Assembly (NCBI GenBank): GCA_911728455.2 | Contig: OU452223.1 | Span: 12,112,174 to 12,176,173 of the forward strand | Length of the DNA stretch: 64,000 nucleotides | Origin: Marthasterias glacialis | Taxonomy: Eukaryota > Echinodermata > Asteroidea > Forcipulatida > Asteriidae | Direction: 5' to 3' | Shown: piece by piece, positions 1 to 12,740 of the stretch | How positions within the stretch are numbered: the stretch's first letter is position 1 | Layout: each line of letters opens with the position of its first letter | Made by a program: the position numbers and the translations under genes | The notes under the pieces: generated by a model | The model's input: only the letters and a program-made list of their open reading frames with translations | The model's database searches: none | What the model was told of the DNA's origin: nothing

Positions 1-32
1 GGCTTGATGAAGCCGTGTGCATGAAGTACGGA

Positions 33-619
33 AGCCTGTTAGTGCCATTGAAAGTAGCAATGCAGTTATGTTTTGTAAACCTTGTTTTGTTTTTAAATAA
101 TGTTTGGCAAATCTTGTTTTGGGGCAATTATATGTTTGGCAAACCTGTTTTTTAGAACACTTGTATATGTTGGCAAATCGTGTTTTTGGAAGTGTATGTT
201 GGTAAACCTTGTTCTTAGTTTAAATATGTCTGGTAAACTTGTTCTGTGGAATAAAGTCTTTAACAAACTTTGTTTTTAAGAAGTCTGTGATTATTTAATA
301 AATCTTTTTCAAACTTTGTTTATTGGAATTCTATATTTCGCAAACTTTGTAGCTTGGAACTCTATATTTAGCAAAGGTTTGCAAAACATATATATTTGTG
401 GAAAACAAGGTTTGTAAAACATGAATCAGAGTAGAATGAGGTTTGCAAAACATACCTATTTGCAAAAAAAACCAAAAAAAACAAGGTTTGTGAAAAATGT
501 GTAATATATTGCATAAAAAACCAAAAAATATTGCAAAACATATGTATTTGTGAAAAAATAAGGTTTGCCAAATATACTTTCATAAGTGCACAAGATACTC
601 TCAGTGGCACTAACAGGCT
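33..619. repeat. Foldback element with internal degenerate tandem repeats
   Basis: The left end agcctgttagtgccattg is matched in inverse by agtggcactaacaggct at 603-619. Between them the left half is built of units like ttggcaaaccttgttttt and the right half of the inverse units (aacaaggtttgcaaaacat). The whole could fold into a hairpin of nearly 600 bases. Confidence 0.75.
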
Positions 620-944
620 GTCATATATAATTGACCATCTGTATTCTCCCTTCCATAGATATTGATGAATTGTGATTTTTGATTAACGAGTGTCAACTGT
701 GGTAGGATATATTTGGCCAAAGGAATAATTGCACGATCGTCGGCAACTGCCTTTCATTCAACCAAATTATTAACTTTCCTGAAAAACTCCAATAAGTTTT
801 GAGCCAAATAGTAAAGATTGTTGAAATTTGGCTGGCAGGTACATGTATCAAGAGAGCCAATCAAAATTCTCCTTTCTCCTCCACCTCCCCACTCCCCCTC
901 CCCCGCCCACACAGGAAAAAAATAATAATCAGGTACAAGCAACT

Positions 945-1120
945 TTCAGGTTGACTTGGCGGTTTCTTCCCTGCCTTTCACCTCTGTGGACCCAGGTTCG
1001 AATCCCACTTCAGACCAGAGCCTTGCAAGTGTAATGGGTTTTCAGTCCCTACCTGAATGCATCACAGTGCAAGGCACTTGTGAGGCTTCTTGGTTTTAGG
1101 TTTTTATTTTTTTATCCAAT
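945..1120 (+). repeat. tRNA-derived SINE relic
   Basis: It contains a B-box-like ggttcgaatccca followed by a tRNA-unrelated segment with the aatgggttttcagtccctac region. No clean acceptor stem is seen, so it is a decayed SINE and not a tRNA gene. Confidence 0.45.
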
Positions 1121-4100
1121 TTTTTATCCAATTTTTAGGCCATGTCAATATGGGGTTTGGGGAACACAGTCATCTTATGAGTCTTCCTCCTGCATAGCTT
1201 CTCAGACTTAACCGACATTATTGACAAGATTTTAGAGTTTGAAACTTTTCCATTAGATTTGAATATCTCTGACACAATCGCTTAGTATTTATTTCCAACA
1301 CAAATTTCCTTGTTTTTTTTATCAGTCATTCTTGTAAACACTTCATCGTGAATTTATCATGACATTTCTGAAAGCCTTTGCAATGCACACTTAATTAAAC
1401 AATGATGTGGCAGGTGCAAGAAGCCTATTTTTGTTGTCATAACGATCACCTCGTCAAAATATTTGAAGGGTAGGGGAAACCCCCAGGGCAAATTTACTCT
1501 GGGGATATAAAGATACTGTACGCACTTGTACATTTATTGGGGACACCTCATTGGCCAGTTTTTTTTTCGTGATAAGAGGTTTTCAATGCCATGTGTTTTT
1601 CCTGGTACTGATTAGCTTCTTTTGTCCTGTCGCCATATTTAGGATTTTTTTTATTATTTATTTACAATTTTTTCCTCTTTCAGTCTGTATAGTGTAGTTT
1701 TAGTTCTTTTTTTTTTATTCAAGTGGTGTTTCAGTCACAACCCATTTGAATCTGCACACTTTGTGTAGCGTTAAAGGAGTTGTTGTGTGTTTCACCAGGG
1801 ATTAACTGAAACTAATTCTATCACAACCATTGTCACATTCTTACCAACCAGGGCTTAAGCATTGCAAAGTACTTTGTTTCGGTGTTATCCAAGTGCCATT
1901 AATGTACATGGGTAGATTGAAGGAAACATATAAGCTAGGCAGTGTTATGAAATGTGATCGATTAGCGTTACATTATAAAATATTGAAGTTATCTATCCAA
2001 ATGTTTTCATTTTTATTTATTTTAGCCTACAGTTAACATCCAACTAAATCGCAAATAGAGTGGACTCTTCTGCCAGCCGATTCATTTTAGGTCAGGCAAA
2101 CTTACATGGGTTGGATCCGTGTCCAACATGGAGATTTTTCGTAGTGTGAAAAGGCCTTTTGTAAACTATATGTAGAAGCTCAAATGCAACATTATTTCTT
2201 ATGCTGTTAAATCATAAAATTGTTTGTTAAAAATCAACATAAAAAAAAACCCGAAGAACCTCCTTCCTGTCTTTGATGGTTGAGAGGAAGAGGCCAGGCC
2301 CAAATTATTTTGAATTTGACCTTTTCGCGTAATACAGTGCACAAATCAGTGCATTGGCGTACGTGACTCCGTTCATCACAGATGTTTATTGATGTATTTT
2401 TGAACGTGAGTGGTTGAGTACAATGCCGGAAACATATGCTGGGAAGAGTAAACAGTGGATGACAAATTTATCATCTTGCAAATTAAATCAAGTTTTTGTT
2501 CGATAATGTATCATAAGCATTAAAGCGCCATGAGATTATGACTGTAGTTTTCTGGAATATGGGGCTTGGGGGAAATATAGGGGTGGAATAAACAAGGGGG
2601 GGGGGGGGTGGACTCAAAACGGTGTACTTATCTTGTATGATTTTTCTGAGTTAATTTGTGTGTGTGTGTGAAATTTGACCTTGCACAATAGCATCCTCGC
2701 AAAGTGAACCTTGTACATTGACACTGAGCATGCTGTTATGTAGAACACGCTACTTTGTTAAGTTACAAAGTGACAAATGCCTTGGTCCAGCTTATGTCTA
2801 AATGCATTCATCAAGATACTAATAAATCTATTGATTCTTTTGCATGACCTTTTTTTTTTTGCCTGTCGGATCAAAGAGGACTTTTTATCTGATATACGAA
2901 CGCTGCCACTATTTCTCCACAGTTTGATTTCGCCGCTTTGATCATGTCCGTTCTCGCAGCTGTAATATTGATCCCTCGCCCAGCAGAATCTAGAAATCTA
3001 TATGAACCTGTCAAAATCACATGGGCACTAAATGGAAGTTACACAGCGAAATGTTTATTTAATCAACCGTAAGTCAGCACTGTTGTCTCTACAGCGACGA
3101 CGTTTAAACAGCTCTTGTGGAGGCGCACTAGCAGGAATGTCAGAGAAATTGACGGGTGATGTCCAGAAGACAGGGATGTCCTTTTTGAAAGAAACCAATG
3201 TCTGATGAAACCTTGGGAAGTTTTGTTTGTTTTGGGTCATTTGGATTGTATTTTTGCAAGAATATATATATAGACAGGATGCAACTGTTTGTAAATTTGA
3301 CATGAAGAGCTGTCATCGCTCTTGTAAGGTTTGCGGTACCACCATGTACATAAATCTCTCTGATGAGTTGTGGTGGTTCTTACAACTGGACGTTTCCATC
3401 AGTACACTCTTGGTACTTGGCACTTGGTATTTGTTTCCTCCAAAAAATCTCCATAAAGAAGTTTAAACCGGAGGTTCGCGGAGGGTGGACTAAACTATTT
3501 TGTTGAAATCTGATTGTTTTCAGGAGAAAGCTGACGTTACTAGATTGTATTTCCACCAGCAGGCAAAGTTTAAAATCAACCTGAGAACTGTCACATTTTA
3601 AAAGGGAAAGTCTACCAGTATTTTGGAATGCATATTTTTACTCCTTCCAATGTCTTAAAAGAAGAAGGAAAAAAATTCAGTTTTGTTTAGGATTTTTTTT
3701 CCCCAGAACTATTTACCCGACACATTTTACCCACCATTGAGAAACGTTTTTTCAATAGTACATGTAGTATCAAATGACAATATTAAACATGCTCACTGTA
3801 AAAAGTGTTTGTGGCTTTTTTACATTACATGTATGTTCAATTTACTTGAAACAGTTTGAATGTTTTTAAGACGTGCTCACTGTAGAAAGTATGTGTCGCT
3901 TTTTTACATTACATGTATGTTCAATTTACTTTGGAACATTTTGAAATTTACAGTTTGAATGTTTTCAAGGTTGTGAGTAGGAGATAATTTAGTTGCAGAC
4001 ATTGCAGTAGGAAGATTCCCACCCAAAAATTGTTAATGACCTGACGTTTTGACCCGAAAAGACTCTTTCCTCAACAAGGTTGTAAGAAAAATTGAAAAAA

Positions 4101-4236
4101 AACCTCAAATTAAAAAACTATTTTTCAGAGGCATTAGTTTCTTTCAAGATGATTCTGATAACAAAGTCTTTATAGTCTTGACATAATTTTTATCTCAAAA
4201 TCAAAAAAACGACCCAAACACACCCCGTCAAACCAT

Positions 4237-4374
4237 CAAACAAATAAACAACTAAACAAACAAACAAACAAACAAACAAACAAACAAGCAAACCAACAAA
4301 CAAACAAACAAACAAACAAACAAACAAACAAACAAACAAACAAACAAACAAACAAACAAACAAACAAACAAACA
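4237..4374. repeat. (CAAA)n microsatellite
   Basis: About 30 near-perfect tandem copies of caaa with a few interruptions (caagcaaacc). The repeated Cys-Leu-Phe-Val reading frame on the minus strand is an artefact of this repeat. Confidence 0.97.
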
Positions 4375-5050
4375 GTTTAGAAGAAGAAACAAAAAACCTA
4401 ATGAAGATTTACCTCCGGCCCTACTTCCAAGAAATTCCCACATACTGAGTAAATTATGTTTTTTTAACTACTTAACTCTGTGCCGGGAGAATGTTTTTTA
4501 GCCAATGTAAATTTGTAAATTGACTTTAATATTTCTGTGGACGGGTCGATAATGGTTTCCTGACAGGCTAATGGACAGGGCTTTATTGTGTGTTGCTCCT
4601 CGTTGTTTGTTTGTAGAATATTGCCAACACGACCAAGGTTGGGTTTTTCCAGAATGAATCAATTAGTGATAGATCCTTCATTCAGTTGTCAGACAATTTT
4701 TTTTTTCCCTCCCCGCCATGATGACTTTCTCTCCACTTCAAATTTTCTTTTTGAGGCCTTGTGTTGTCTCAATTATCAGAATTGTATTTGTTAACTGTTT
4801 TATCATCTTGATGGGATTGTTTGTGAGAGGGGCTGTATGCGGGAGAGGCTTTTTTCTTCTTCCGAATAGGTCAGAAATGAATCTTCGGACAGATTTTTCT
4901 CTGGGGTTAAAATGGGCAAAATGAGATTAATTTATAATTTATTGTCAATGCAAAGCCCAACTCAATTAATACAAGAGGGCAGTGTTTTGATCACTTACAA
5001 CAGGCCACACTGGTCCATTGTAAAATACTTGCTATTATTATTTTTAACAA

Positions 5051-5195
5051 GGGCCCAATTTCAGAAAGCTGTTAAGCAGAATAGTTTGCTGAGGAAAATG
5101 ATATCGGGTCACCAGACACAACATGCATGAATGATATGCCAATTTGGCTGGTAATCATTTTTTTGTTAATGAATAATTTTATGTGTTAAGCAAAT
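5051..5195. repeat. Foldback element, gggcccaatttc family (partial copy)
   Basis: Starts gggcccaatttcagaaagct then gttaagcaga, the left terminus of a family with inverted ends found about ten times in the window. The right arm is reduced to gtgttaagcaaat. Confidence 0.6.
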
Positions 5196-5304
5196 TTGTG
5201 TGACGGCTTGTGGCCAAGTGGTGTGTTGATGCAGGAAAATCTTTAAGAAAGATACGACCTGGTTGCTTGAAAAGAGGAGTGTTTGATTTCATGTCTTTTT
5301 TTTT

Positions 5305-5450
5305 TTTTTTTACCCATACACCGATGTGTGTTAAGCACTGTATACTCAGTACTTACAACAACAACAACAACAACAACAACAACACAAAAAACAATTCTTT
5401 ATCCCCGATGCAAAAATTATTTATTACATCTATTCTAAGGTCATGTCTTG
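5305..5450 (-). repeat. Dispersed repeat (tatccccgatgc family) with (CAA)n
   Basis: Shares tttacccatacaccgatgtg, a cttaacacacat equivalent and ctttatccccgatgc with copies near 25.1 and 60.7 kb. A (CAA)n tract lies at 5356-5383. Confidence 0.6.
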
Positions 5451-5579
5451 ACATCAGTAGCATAGGGAAGGGGAAAGGAATCAAATCCATGTTCCATGCC
5501 CCTCCCAAGGTGCCTCCCCTCGAATAAATCTGATGTATTGCATTGAAAGCATTGCCCTCTGGACCCCTCCACCACTGAA

Positions 5580-5665
5580 AAACAATGCCCCTCCCCCTTG
5601 CCACCCCCTCCCCCTTGCCACCCCCCCTCCCCCTTGCCCCCTCTCCCCCTTGCCCCACCCCTCAA
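5580..5665. repeat. C-rich minisatellite
   Basis: Tandem units like cccctcccccttgccacc. The Gly/Arg-rich frames on the minus strand come from this repeat. Confidence 0.75.
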
Positions 5666-6267
5666 TGAAAAAATCCTGGCTACTCGCTGCTTGGTAATGT
5701 TATACAAAAAAAAGTTCACAGTGCTGACTTGACAAAATTGAGCATTATGCAACACTGCAATCAGGCTTGCAGTTTTCAGTGCAAGGGTTTACAAATGTAT
5801 CATTAGAGCTTAATTTGTAATTAGTCATAGATGAGGTACGAGGAATGACATCTGGGCCTCTTTCAATGTCAAAAATATCCATTTACTGTGTGTTTACATG
5901 TACAGTATATAACATACACTTTACATGTACATGTAGTACAACTTTTGAGCCTCGAGTCTCATTAAACGACAAAGGAAAACAGCATTGTCGTTTATTTTCC
6001 CAAATGAGATCTTGATGTTATATGCTCACATGTACTGTATATACATGAATTGACGCCCACCAGGAGAATTCTCACCCAAAGTATCCCTCATGGCTCACGA
6101 TCGTCTGTAACTAATTGGGAAACGTGACAATCATACCCTGTAGGCTACTTACATCCACCATGTTGTGCAAACATGCTTAATGTCACAAACATGAAGATTC
6201 CCTTGATGAGTTTTTAATTGTGTAACAGAAAAATTTCCAGATCACTTTGATTTTTTTTTTTAAATCA

Positions 6268-6440
6268 TGGTGTGAGCCAATGGGAGACTCTTGAACGGTC
6301 CTTTTTCACAGTTCTCACCGGGAGTACACATGCTCAGAACTACCCGCGCAATACTGAGCATGTGTGCGCATGCTCAGAACTGTCAAAAAGGCCCATTGTG
6401 TCTGCTGCCACCAGCGTCTCAAAAAGTCTCCCATTGCTGT
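6268..6440. repeat. Short inverted-repeat element (gggagact family)
   Basis: Left end aatgggagactcttgaac is mirrored by aaaaagtctcccattgc on the right, and inner arms ttctgagcatg and catgctcagaac also pair. A related copy lies at 51845-52015. Confidence 0.65.
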
Positions 6441-7311
6441 GTGATTTACATTGATTTTGAGTGACTGGTTTACCCCCAAATAATGGCTTTGAGTTGTTCA
6501 TTTGTTTTGGTCACAGTGTCTTGTTGAGATTGGAGTTGGGAAGGGCGATGTGGGTGATGGGAGGGTGAGGATTTCAGGGTTTTCAGGGTGAGGTGACATT
6601 CTTCTTGCCATAATTGTCTTTGTCCGTGTCCTTTTATTTTTTTTCCCCCTCTTTTGCAATTTTTACTTTTTTCCCCCCTCTTTTGCAATTTTTACTTTTT
6701 TTTTCGCTTTTTAACTTTTCCATGGATTTTTAGTGTAAATTTGTTAGGTAATTTCCAGTTGTGGCATCTCATTTTGTAAGATGACTCTAATATAATTTTT
6801 TTTTGGTTGTGTTTGTGTTTTTGTTTCTATTACGATCTTTTTGTATTTCTTTTCTTTTTAATGAGGGCCCCAAATGATCAGCTTCTGCTGGATGGGTCAC
6901 CCTCAAAGATGGTTTAAAAAAAATATTTAAATAAAGGAAGGGGGTATGTAGGCCCCCGGAAGTAACAGATGAAGTACATTGACAGGCCTGGGACTTGTCA
7001 TGATTTTTTAATAGACATTCTACTGACTTCAAAACTTTTGTAGTGTTGAACATGTGTCAAACACCTCTAGTAGTAAAGAGTCTGTGAATCATTACTGTAT
7101 CTCCCTAGATGTTTAGGAGGTTTTTATCTCTCGTCCATCAAGAGACCGCTCCACATCTTTCAGGATTTTTCAATTTGTGTGCCAATAACACTATTTTTTT
7201 TTTTAATGAACACTGACATTGCAACTTTGCTTCTTCTTTTTTTTGGCCTTCAAAGTTTTGTCACAGATCATTGTGGTTTGCTGCTTTCACCATCTAGCCT
7301 TTTTCTAAATT

Positions 7312-7498
7312 CCACAGAGTTGCTTAAAGCAGAAAATATTGCTTATACAACTTTCTGCTGAGCAAAATTAAGCAGTCAACCAGTCAGAAATGGTACATAT
7401 CACATGGTATTTATGGTATCCTGTTTCTAGTAAGCACAGTTGTTGTGTGCTTTGCTATTTTTTCTGCTCAAGCAGCAGCTCTCTGAAATTTTGGCCCG
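7312..7498. repeat. Foldback element, gggcccaatttc family
   Basis: Arms agagttgcttaaagcaga and tctgctcaagcagcagctct flank a centre with the family's ggtatcctg/accagtca segments. Confidence 0.65.
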
Positions 7499-8317
7499 CT
7501 GAATGCCTGAATCATTTCAGACTTGGTGTAAATTTGCTGACAACTATGTGATTCCCTTCCAACTCATCCCTAAGTCACTCTGAATTAACACTGACACATT
7601 CTTGAATGATTTGTTTAAACAGCCTCCGTCTTCCCTCATAAAATGTAAAGTAATGCGACTAACGATTGCGAGACACCGTTGTAACCCTGTTGCCTGCCTT
7701 TCTGGCAGAATACTCAAGTCTTTACAGAGACACCATACTACAAACCTCCTCCTAGGTATGCCTGCAACAACACTCTACCTTAGTGATAGATCGATTCAAA
7801 CAGCACCCGCACCTTGTTTGCAGTGGACAAAAAAATAACTTCAACCGAGGACCCTCGTCAACAGATAAATTACGCTAGAAAAACTAGTTAAGACTTGAGG
7901 GCCTGTATGCAAAATCCCAAGCAATGATTTGGGCTTGCAATTATACGGGAATGAGTTCGTTTTTATAGATGGTCACTAGGGGAGGGGGGGGGGGAGGGCT
8001 GGGTAGGAGGATAAGTAATTATTCTTCTGAAATGGAACGGTATTGGGAAGAGGAGATCTTTAGTGATTCATTGATTCCCGCCTGAGGCAGGAGGGGAGGA
8101 TGGTACATAGAATTGATCATTTTGTTTGCAAAAGAAAAACATAATCTTCGATTTGAACAATTATGAATGCCTCTCGCGCTGAGGTGGAACCATTGATCTC
8201 CAGAGGCGGAATCCTTTTATTTTTTCCCGCTTCTGATTAATAGAGTAGAATATTCTAGCTTAATTCTAGTTAGCCCTATGTAGGACTCTTCCTCTGTGCT
8301 GTACACAGATACAGAGT

Positions 8318-8912
8318 CCTAGATAAGAGGGGCCGTTTCTGGGACGGAAAATTTTCAGAGCTCCACAATTCAAATCTTACCTGTAAGAAGAAGCCACTAA
8401 TCTCACTGGTTTAACATTCTGTGGCGATGTAGATTTTTTGGCGGTGGGTTTTGGACGTCAGATTCTCCTCATAAATCCGTCATTTTTATCAAATAATTCA
8501 GCTCCCGACATTACAAAGTTTTGTTTGTCTTGTTTGTTCTCTTAAAAATGCCTGTCGTGTGTATGTGTACGCTAGCATGTTGGAGCAGGACGGTTGCGCA
8601 TATTTCGTCCGCATGTATAGTGTGCTGTGCGGTCAGTGCACAGTGACGCGCAAAATACAAGTGAACACATGCGTAGTAGGTATGTGTGATGAACTGCGTT
8701 TAAAGTTTGCAGAAATGTTTAACGTTGAGAGCCGAATAATTCCACAAAAATGGCGGATTTATGAGGAATATCTGACGTCCAAAACCCACCACTAAAAAAT
8801 ATATGTGGCCATGGAATGTAAATCTGTTGAGATCAGTAGCTTCAACAGGTAAGATTTGAATTATGGAGCTCTGAAAATTATTCCGCCCCAGAAATGGACC
8901 CTCATTCATGTA
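8318..8912. repeat. Large foldback element with arms of about 190 bp
   Basis: The left arm (about 8325-8525) includes ttttcagagctccacaattc, ggtgggttttggacgtcaga and cctcataaatccg. The right arm (about 8700-8908) contains the inverse of each, for example tctgacgtccaaaacccacc and tatggagctctgaaaatta. A loop of about 170 bp separates them. Confidence 0.85.
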
Positions 8913-9499
8913 CAGGACGTCAATGCAGTATTTATACGAAAGTGAAAGGCCTCCAGGGCCAGATTTTAGTATACATTTTCAAAGAGTTACACGTTTACAG
9001 TATATCTTGGTGTCTTGATACACTGTAAATACGTGTCACTCATTTGGACCTTCCGTAATCCAACAGAATCCATCGTCATAGTAACTCAATACCACACGGG
9101 TCAGATTCCTGATAAGCCTGGTAAGAACGACTCACACTAAAGCATGGTTTTGTTTAGCTGTGAAGTAATGAATTCACCAACATCAACCAAAGCTAGCACA
9201 GGAATTTTGAGTCTTGGGGGGATACATGTTTAGGGTTGATAAGAAGGGTGTGTGCCGAGGGTCTCAGTCAAATTGTCAGGTTGGTGTAAGCAAAATTTCA
9301 CAGGTTAGATGTATGGTGTATACAACAAAAGAGTATGGAATAAAACGAGTGGTGACCGAGGTCGTAAATGGCTGCATAAGACGGGAAGGGTCTGCCTAGG
9401 ACTGCCTAGGACTGCCTCAACTGTCTGGGGGTATTTATGAATGTATATTGAAAATGGGGATTAATTTACTCCTCAAAAATCTGATGTGATTTCCCTGTA

Positions 9500-9870
9500 A
9501 GTGTGCAAAATACGCCGTTTGCGAGTTAAGTTTGAATAATGTCTGGTACACTGACTTGCTTAGTCACAAGTGACTGCTTAAAATTTGAATTCCCCAGACT
9601 AAAGACAGTGTCGCCACGTCACATGGTTTGGGGCAAGCTTTTGTATAGCCACTTCCAGATGGGCAATGCCTGGTACATGTACCATTGTGTCATATGGGTA
9701 TGGGTGTTTACGCCTCTTACACACATGTATTTACGCAAAAGCTTACCCCGAACCATCTGACTTACTGTACATTTTTAGCCACTGTCTTTAATCTCGCTCA
9801 CATGTGACTAAGCAAGTCATTGTACCACACTTTATTCAAATCTAACTCTCAAGTGGCTCAGGCCATTTTC
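9500..9870. repeat. Foldback element with long arms
   Basis: The left arm holds ggtacactgacttgcttagt, ctaaagacagtg and ggggcaagcttttg. The right arm holds caaaagcttaccccg, cactgtctttaat and actaagcaagtcattgtacc. The arms pair over most of their length. Confidence 0.8.
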
Positions 9871-10587
9871 AAAACCCTGGCTGTAGTCTTAGGCTCCGGC
9901 TTAGGCACTGTCTGCCTGTTTGAAGTCTGGTATAGTTAAGTGTACAATTTTAAAATTGATGGCGGATTCTAAGCCGAAGCCGTTGATACTATAAAGGGCC
10001 TTATTGCCACGAAATGCCTCCACGTACATGTACTTGTATTATGAACACTGGCACAAATGCATGGTAGGGTTTTTGTTAAAATCATTTCAAGCTTAGTGCA
10101 CATGCACTGTACTCTTCACAGACTCTCAGTCAAGTCATTCCAAGAAGAACACTTATTAAAACCACAAGAAATGATCTCCTTATGTGACCTCATCTGGGCA
10201 GGCTGGGATGCTGAGCTTTATTGCAATTAGATGCTAGAGTATCGTTGCAAAGTCACGCCCCACTGGATACAACCTTCAGAAAATCAAACTGTACAGGGAA
10301 CGTGATGCCAGTTCCCAGGATTCCAGTTCAAGGGTAGTGCCACCTTTATCGGGTTCTCTGTTTACAAAAATGTCAATTCGCGAAGCTTCACATCTTCTTT
10401 TCGCTTTTAGGGCACCAGACTAATGTTCCACCTTGCCTCAGTTTGGCTCTAAATTGTAGAAAAAAAGCAGGAAGGCTGCATGGTGCATTGAAAGGGTCTT
10501 GTCCTAAATGGGTTTTGTTCTGAATTATATTAATCATTATATTGAGTTGCCCTCCTTATGTTTTTACATGTAGATTTCCCTATTACA

Positions 10588-10774
10588 GGGCCCAGCTTCG
10601 TAGGGCTGTTTAAGCAGAAACTATTGATTAACAAATTTCTGCTCAGGAAAATCAGGGGGGGAGGGAACCAGTCACAAGCTGTACACATGACATGATATTT
10701 TGGTCAGTCAGCAAAACTATTTTTGTGCTAACCAAATTTGTTGCACCTAAGCAGCTCTATGGAATATGGCCGGG
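10588..10774. repeat. Foldback element, gggcccaatttc family
   Basis: Starts gggcccagcttcgtagggct and ends aagcagctctatggaatatg gcc, with the family centre ccagtcacaa. Confidence 0.65.
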
Positions 10775-12290
10775 TTATTAAAAAATAAAAAAATAAAACA
10801 AACATCAATTTTAAAAATGTTCTATTTTGCACCAGGGCTTCCTTAAACAAACAAAAATCCACAAGTGAAGAAAGTAAGCAATCCAGAATAAAACCCCAAT
10901 TGATACCTTTATTTTTACTGAGGCCGTTGAACAGTTTTCAGAGATTCATGTCATAGCGGCCTTCTTAATTAAAAAAAAATAAATGGCGTCTCAGCCGTGA
11001 TATACAAGTATTCAGAGAGAAAATAGTCTGTAAGTCTAGCTTGTGACCCACTCATTAACACAGTACAATGACTAATGACCATGCCTGTTCCATTCAGGTA
11101 ATTCTCGTGTTCATGACTATTACAACAACGTATAGATCAAGTTATTTAACAAGCTATCCATCTGGTAACCTCTCTCATTTAATGATGATTAATAGTCGGT
11201 CAAAGTTCAATATTGATGAAACGAATAGTTCCGTCCCTACTAGATTCAAATTTCACCCTTGTTTCAATCCTGGGGGAAAAAAATCTGAACATGTTTTATG
11301 TTTAATTGTTATGTTTTTTTACATGTTGTTATTCATATGGCATGTTGTTTTTTCAAGGTACAATGTACACAGACCTGATATTTTGTTTTTGTGAGGACAA
11401 GGCAGTTTTTCTGTCACTGTTTTCAGAATTCAGATCACATTACTCTCTGAACAATAAAGTTCATCTACGAGCTGGGAATCAAAAGTACAAACATCTTTCT
11501 TTGTAACCACACTGAAGACCCTGTGGCAAATAGTTGCTCATTTTATTCAATTAGTTACAGCCCTTCATTGAGAAATACCTTTATTTCACAATTTTGCTTT
11601 GCAATTTTAGTACTGCCTGATATTAAATCATTTCATGTTTTCAGATCCCATTCCTCTGTTACAATAAAGCTCATCTAGAGCCAGAAATAAAAAAAGAGCG
11701 AACCTTCTCGCCGAACATCATGTGAGGTTTTTGGATTAATTTAATTGCATCTTTCCATTAAGCAGAACAAATTTGCTAGTTGTTTGAACTTCAATCAGGC
11801 ATTGAGTATCGTACATCGGGTCTTGAGTCTGCTAGAGTCCGCTTATTACCCTAGAGGGCTAGCAGACAGTTGAGCAAAAAAAAAAAAAAAAAAAAAAGAA
11901 AAGAAAGAAAAACCCAACCTCCTACGCCATCTTCGCTGAACTGTTCTTCGTTTCCAATGTTCAAAGCCCCACCTTTCTCCAGACAGGTTTTCTAATTTGT
12001 AAATCCATGTGGGCCCTTTTACAATAACAAATTTGGATCTGCTGCTTTTATATCTAATCCCAGGGGCTTATTATTAAGACCTGACAAGCTTTAATGGCAG
12101 AGGTTGTGGTTTAATAGTGCTATTATTGTCGGTGTTAAATATGAGTGGAGACTAAAAACGGACAAAAGGAAATGTTTTTACATTTTGCAGAGTAGAATGA
12201 ATGATTCAAGTTTAAGTAGAAGGATCTGAACTTATGAAATATGGTCAGATTTTTTCTCTCCTGGTGATAACAAGAGCATACTGTTTGAAC

Positions 12291-12740
12291 TCAGAACCAC
12301 ACACTCACTGGAGAGATTTATTACATTGTGAGTAAACCTCCAGTTCTTCTCAGAACCACACACTCACTGAAGAGATTTATTACATTGTGAGTAAACCTCC
12401 AGTTCTTCTCAGAACCACACACTCACTGAAGAGATTTATTACATTGTGAGTAAACCTCCAGTTCTTCTCAGAACCCCACACTCACTGGAGAGATTTATTA
12501 CATTGTGAGTATACATCCAGTTCTACTCAGAACCACACACTCACTGAAGAGATTTATGACATTGTGAGTATTCCTCCAGTTCTACTCAGAACCACACACT
12601 CACTGGAGAGATTTATTACATTGTGAGTAAACCTCCAGTTCTTCTCAGAACCACACACTCACTGAAGAGATTTATTACATTGTGAGTAAACCTCCAGTTC
12701 TTCTCAGAACCACACACTCACTGAAGAGATTTATTACATG
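12291..12740. repeat. Minisatellite, 59-bp unit, about 7.6 copies
   Basis: The unit includes cagaaccacacactcactg, agagatttattacattgtga and gtaaacctccagttcttct. Copies differ at a few positions (ggagag/gaagag, aaacc/attcc). The last copy breaks off at tttattacatgg. Confidence 0.97.

Noticed and set aside
4252-4443. Minus-strand frame with repeated Cys-Leu-Phe-Val.
   Set aside because: Pure product of the (CAAA)n microsatellite.
5353-5755. Gly/Arg-rich open frames on the minus strand.
   Set aside because: They read through a C-rich minisatellite and a (CAA)n tract; no conserved protein.
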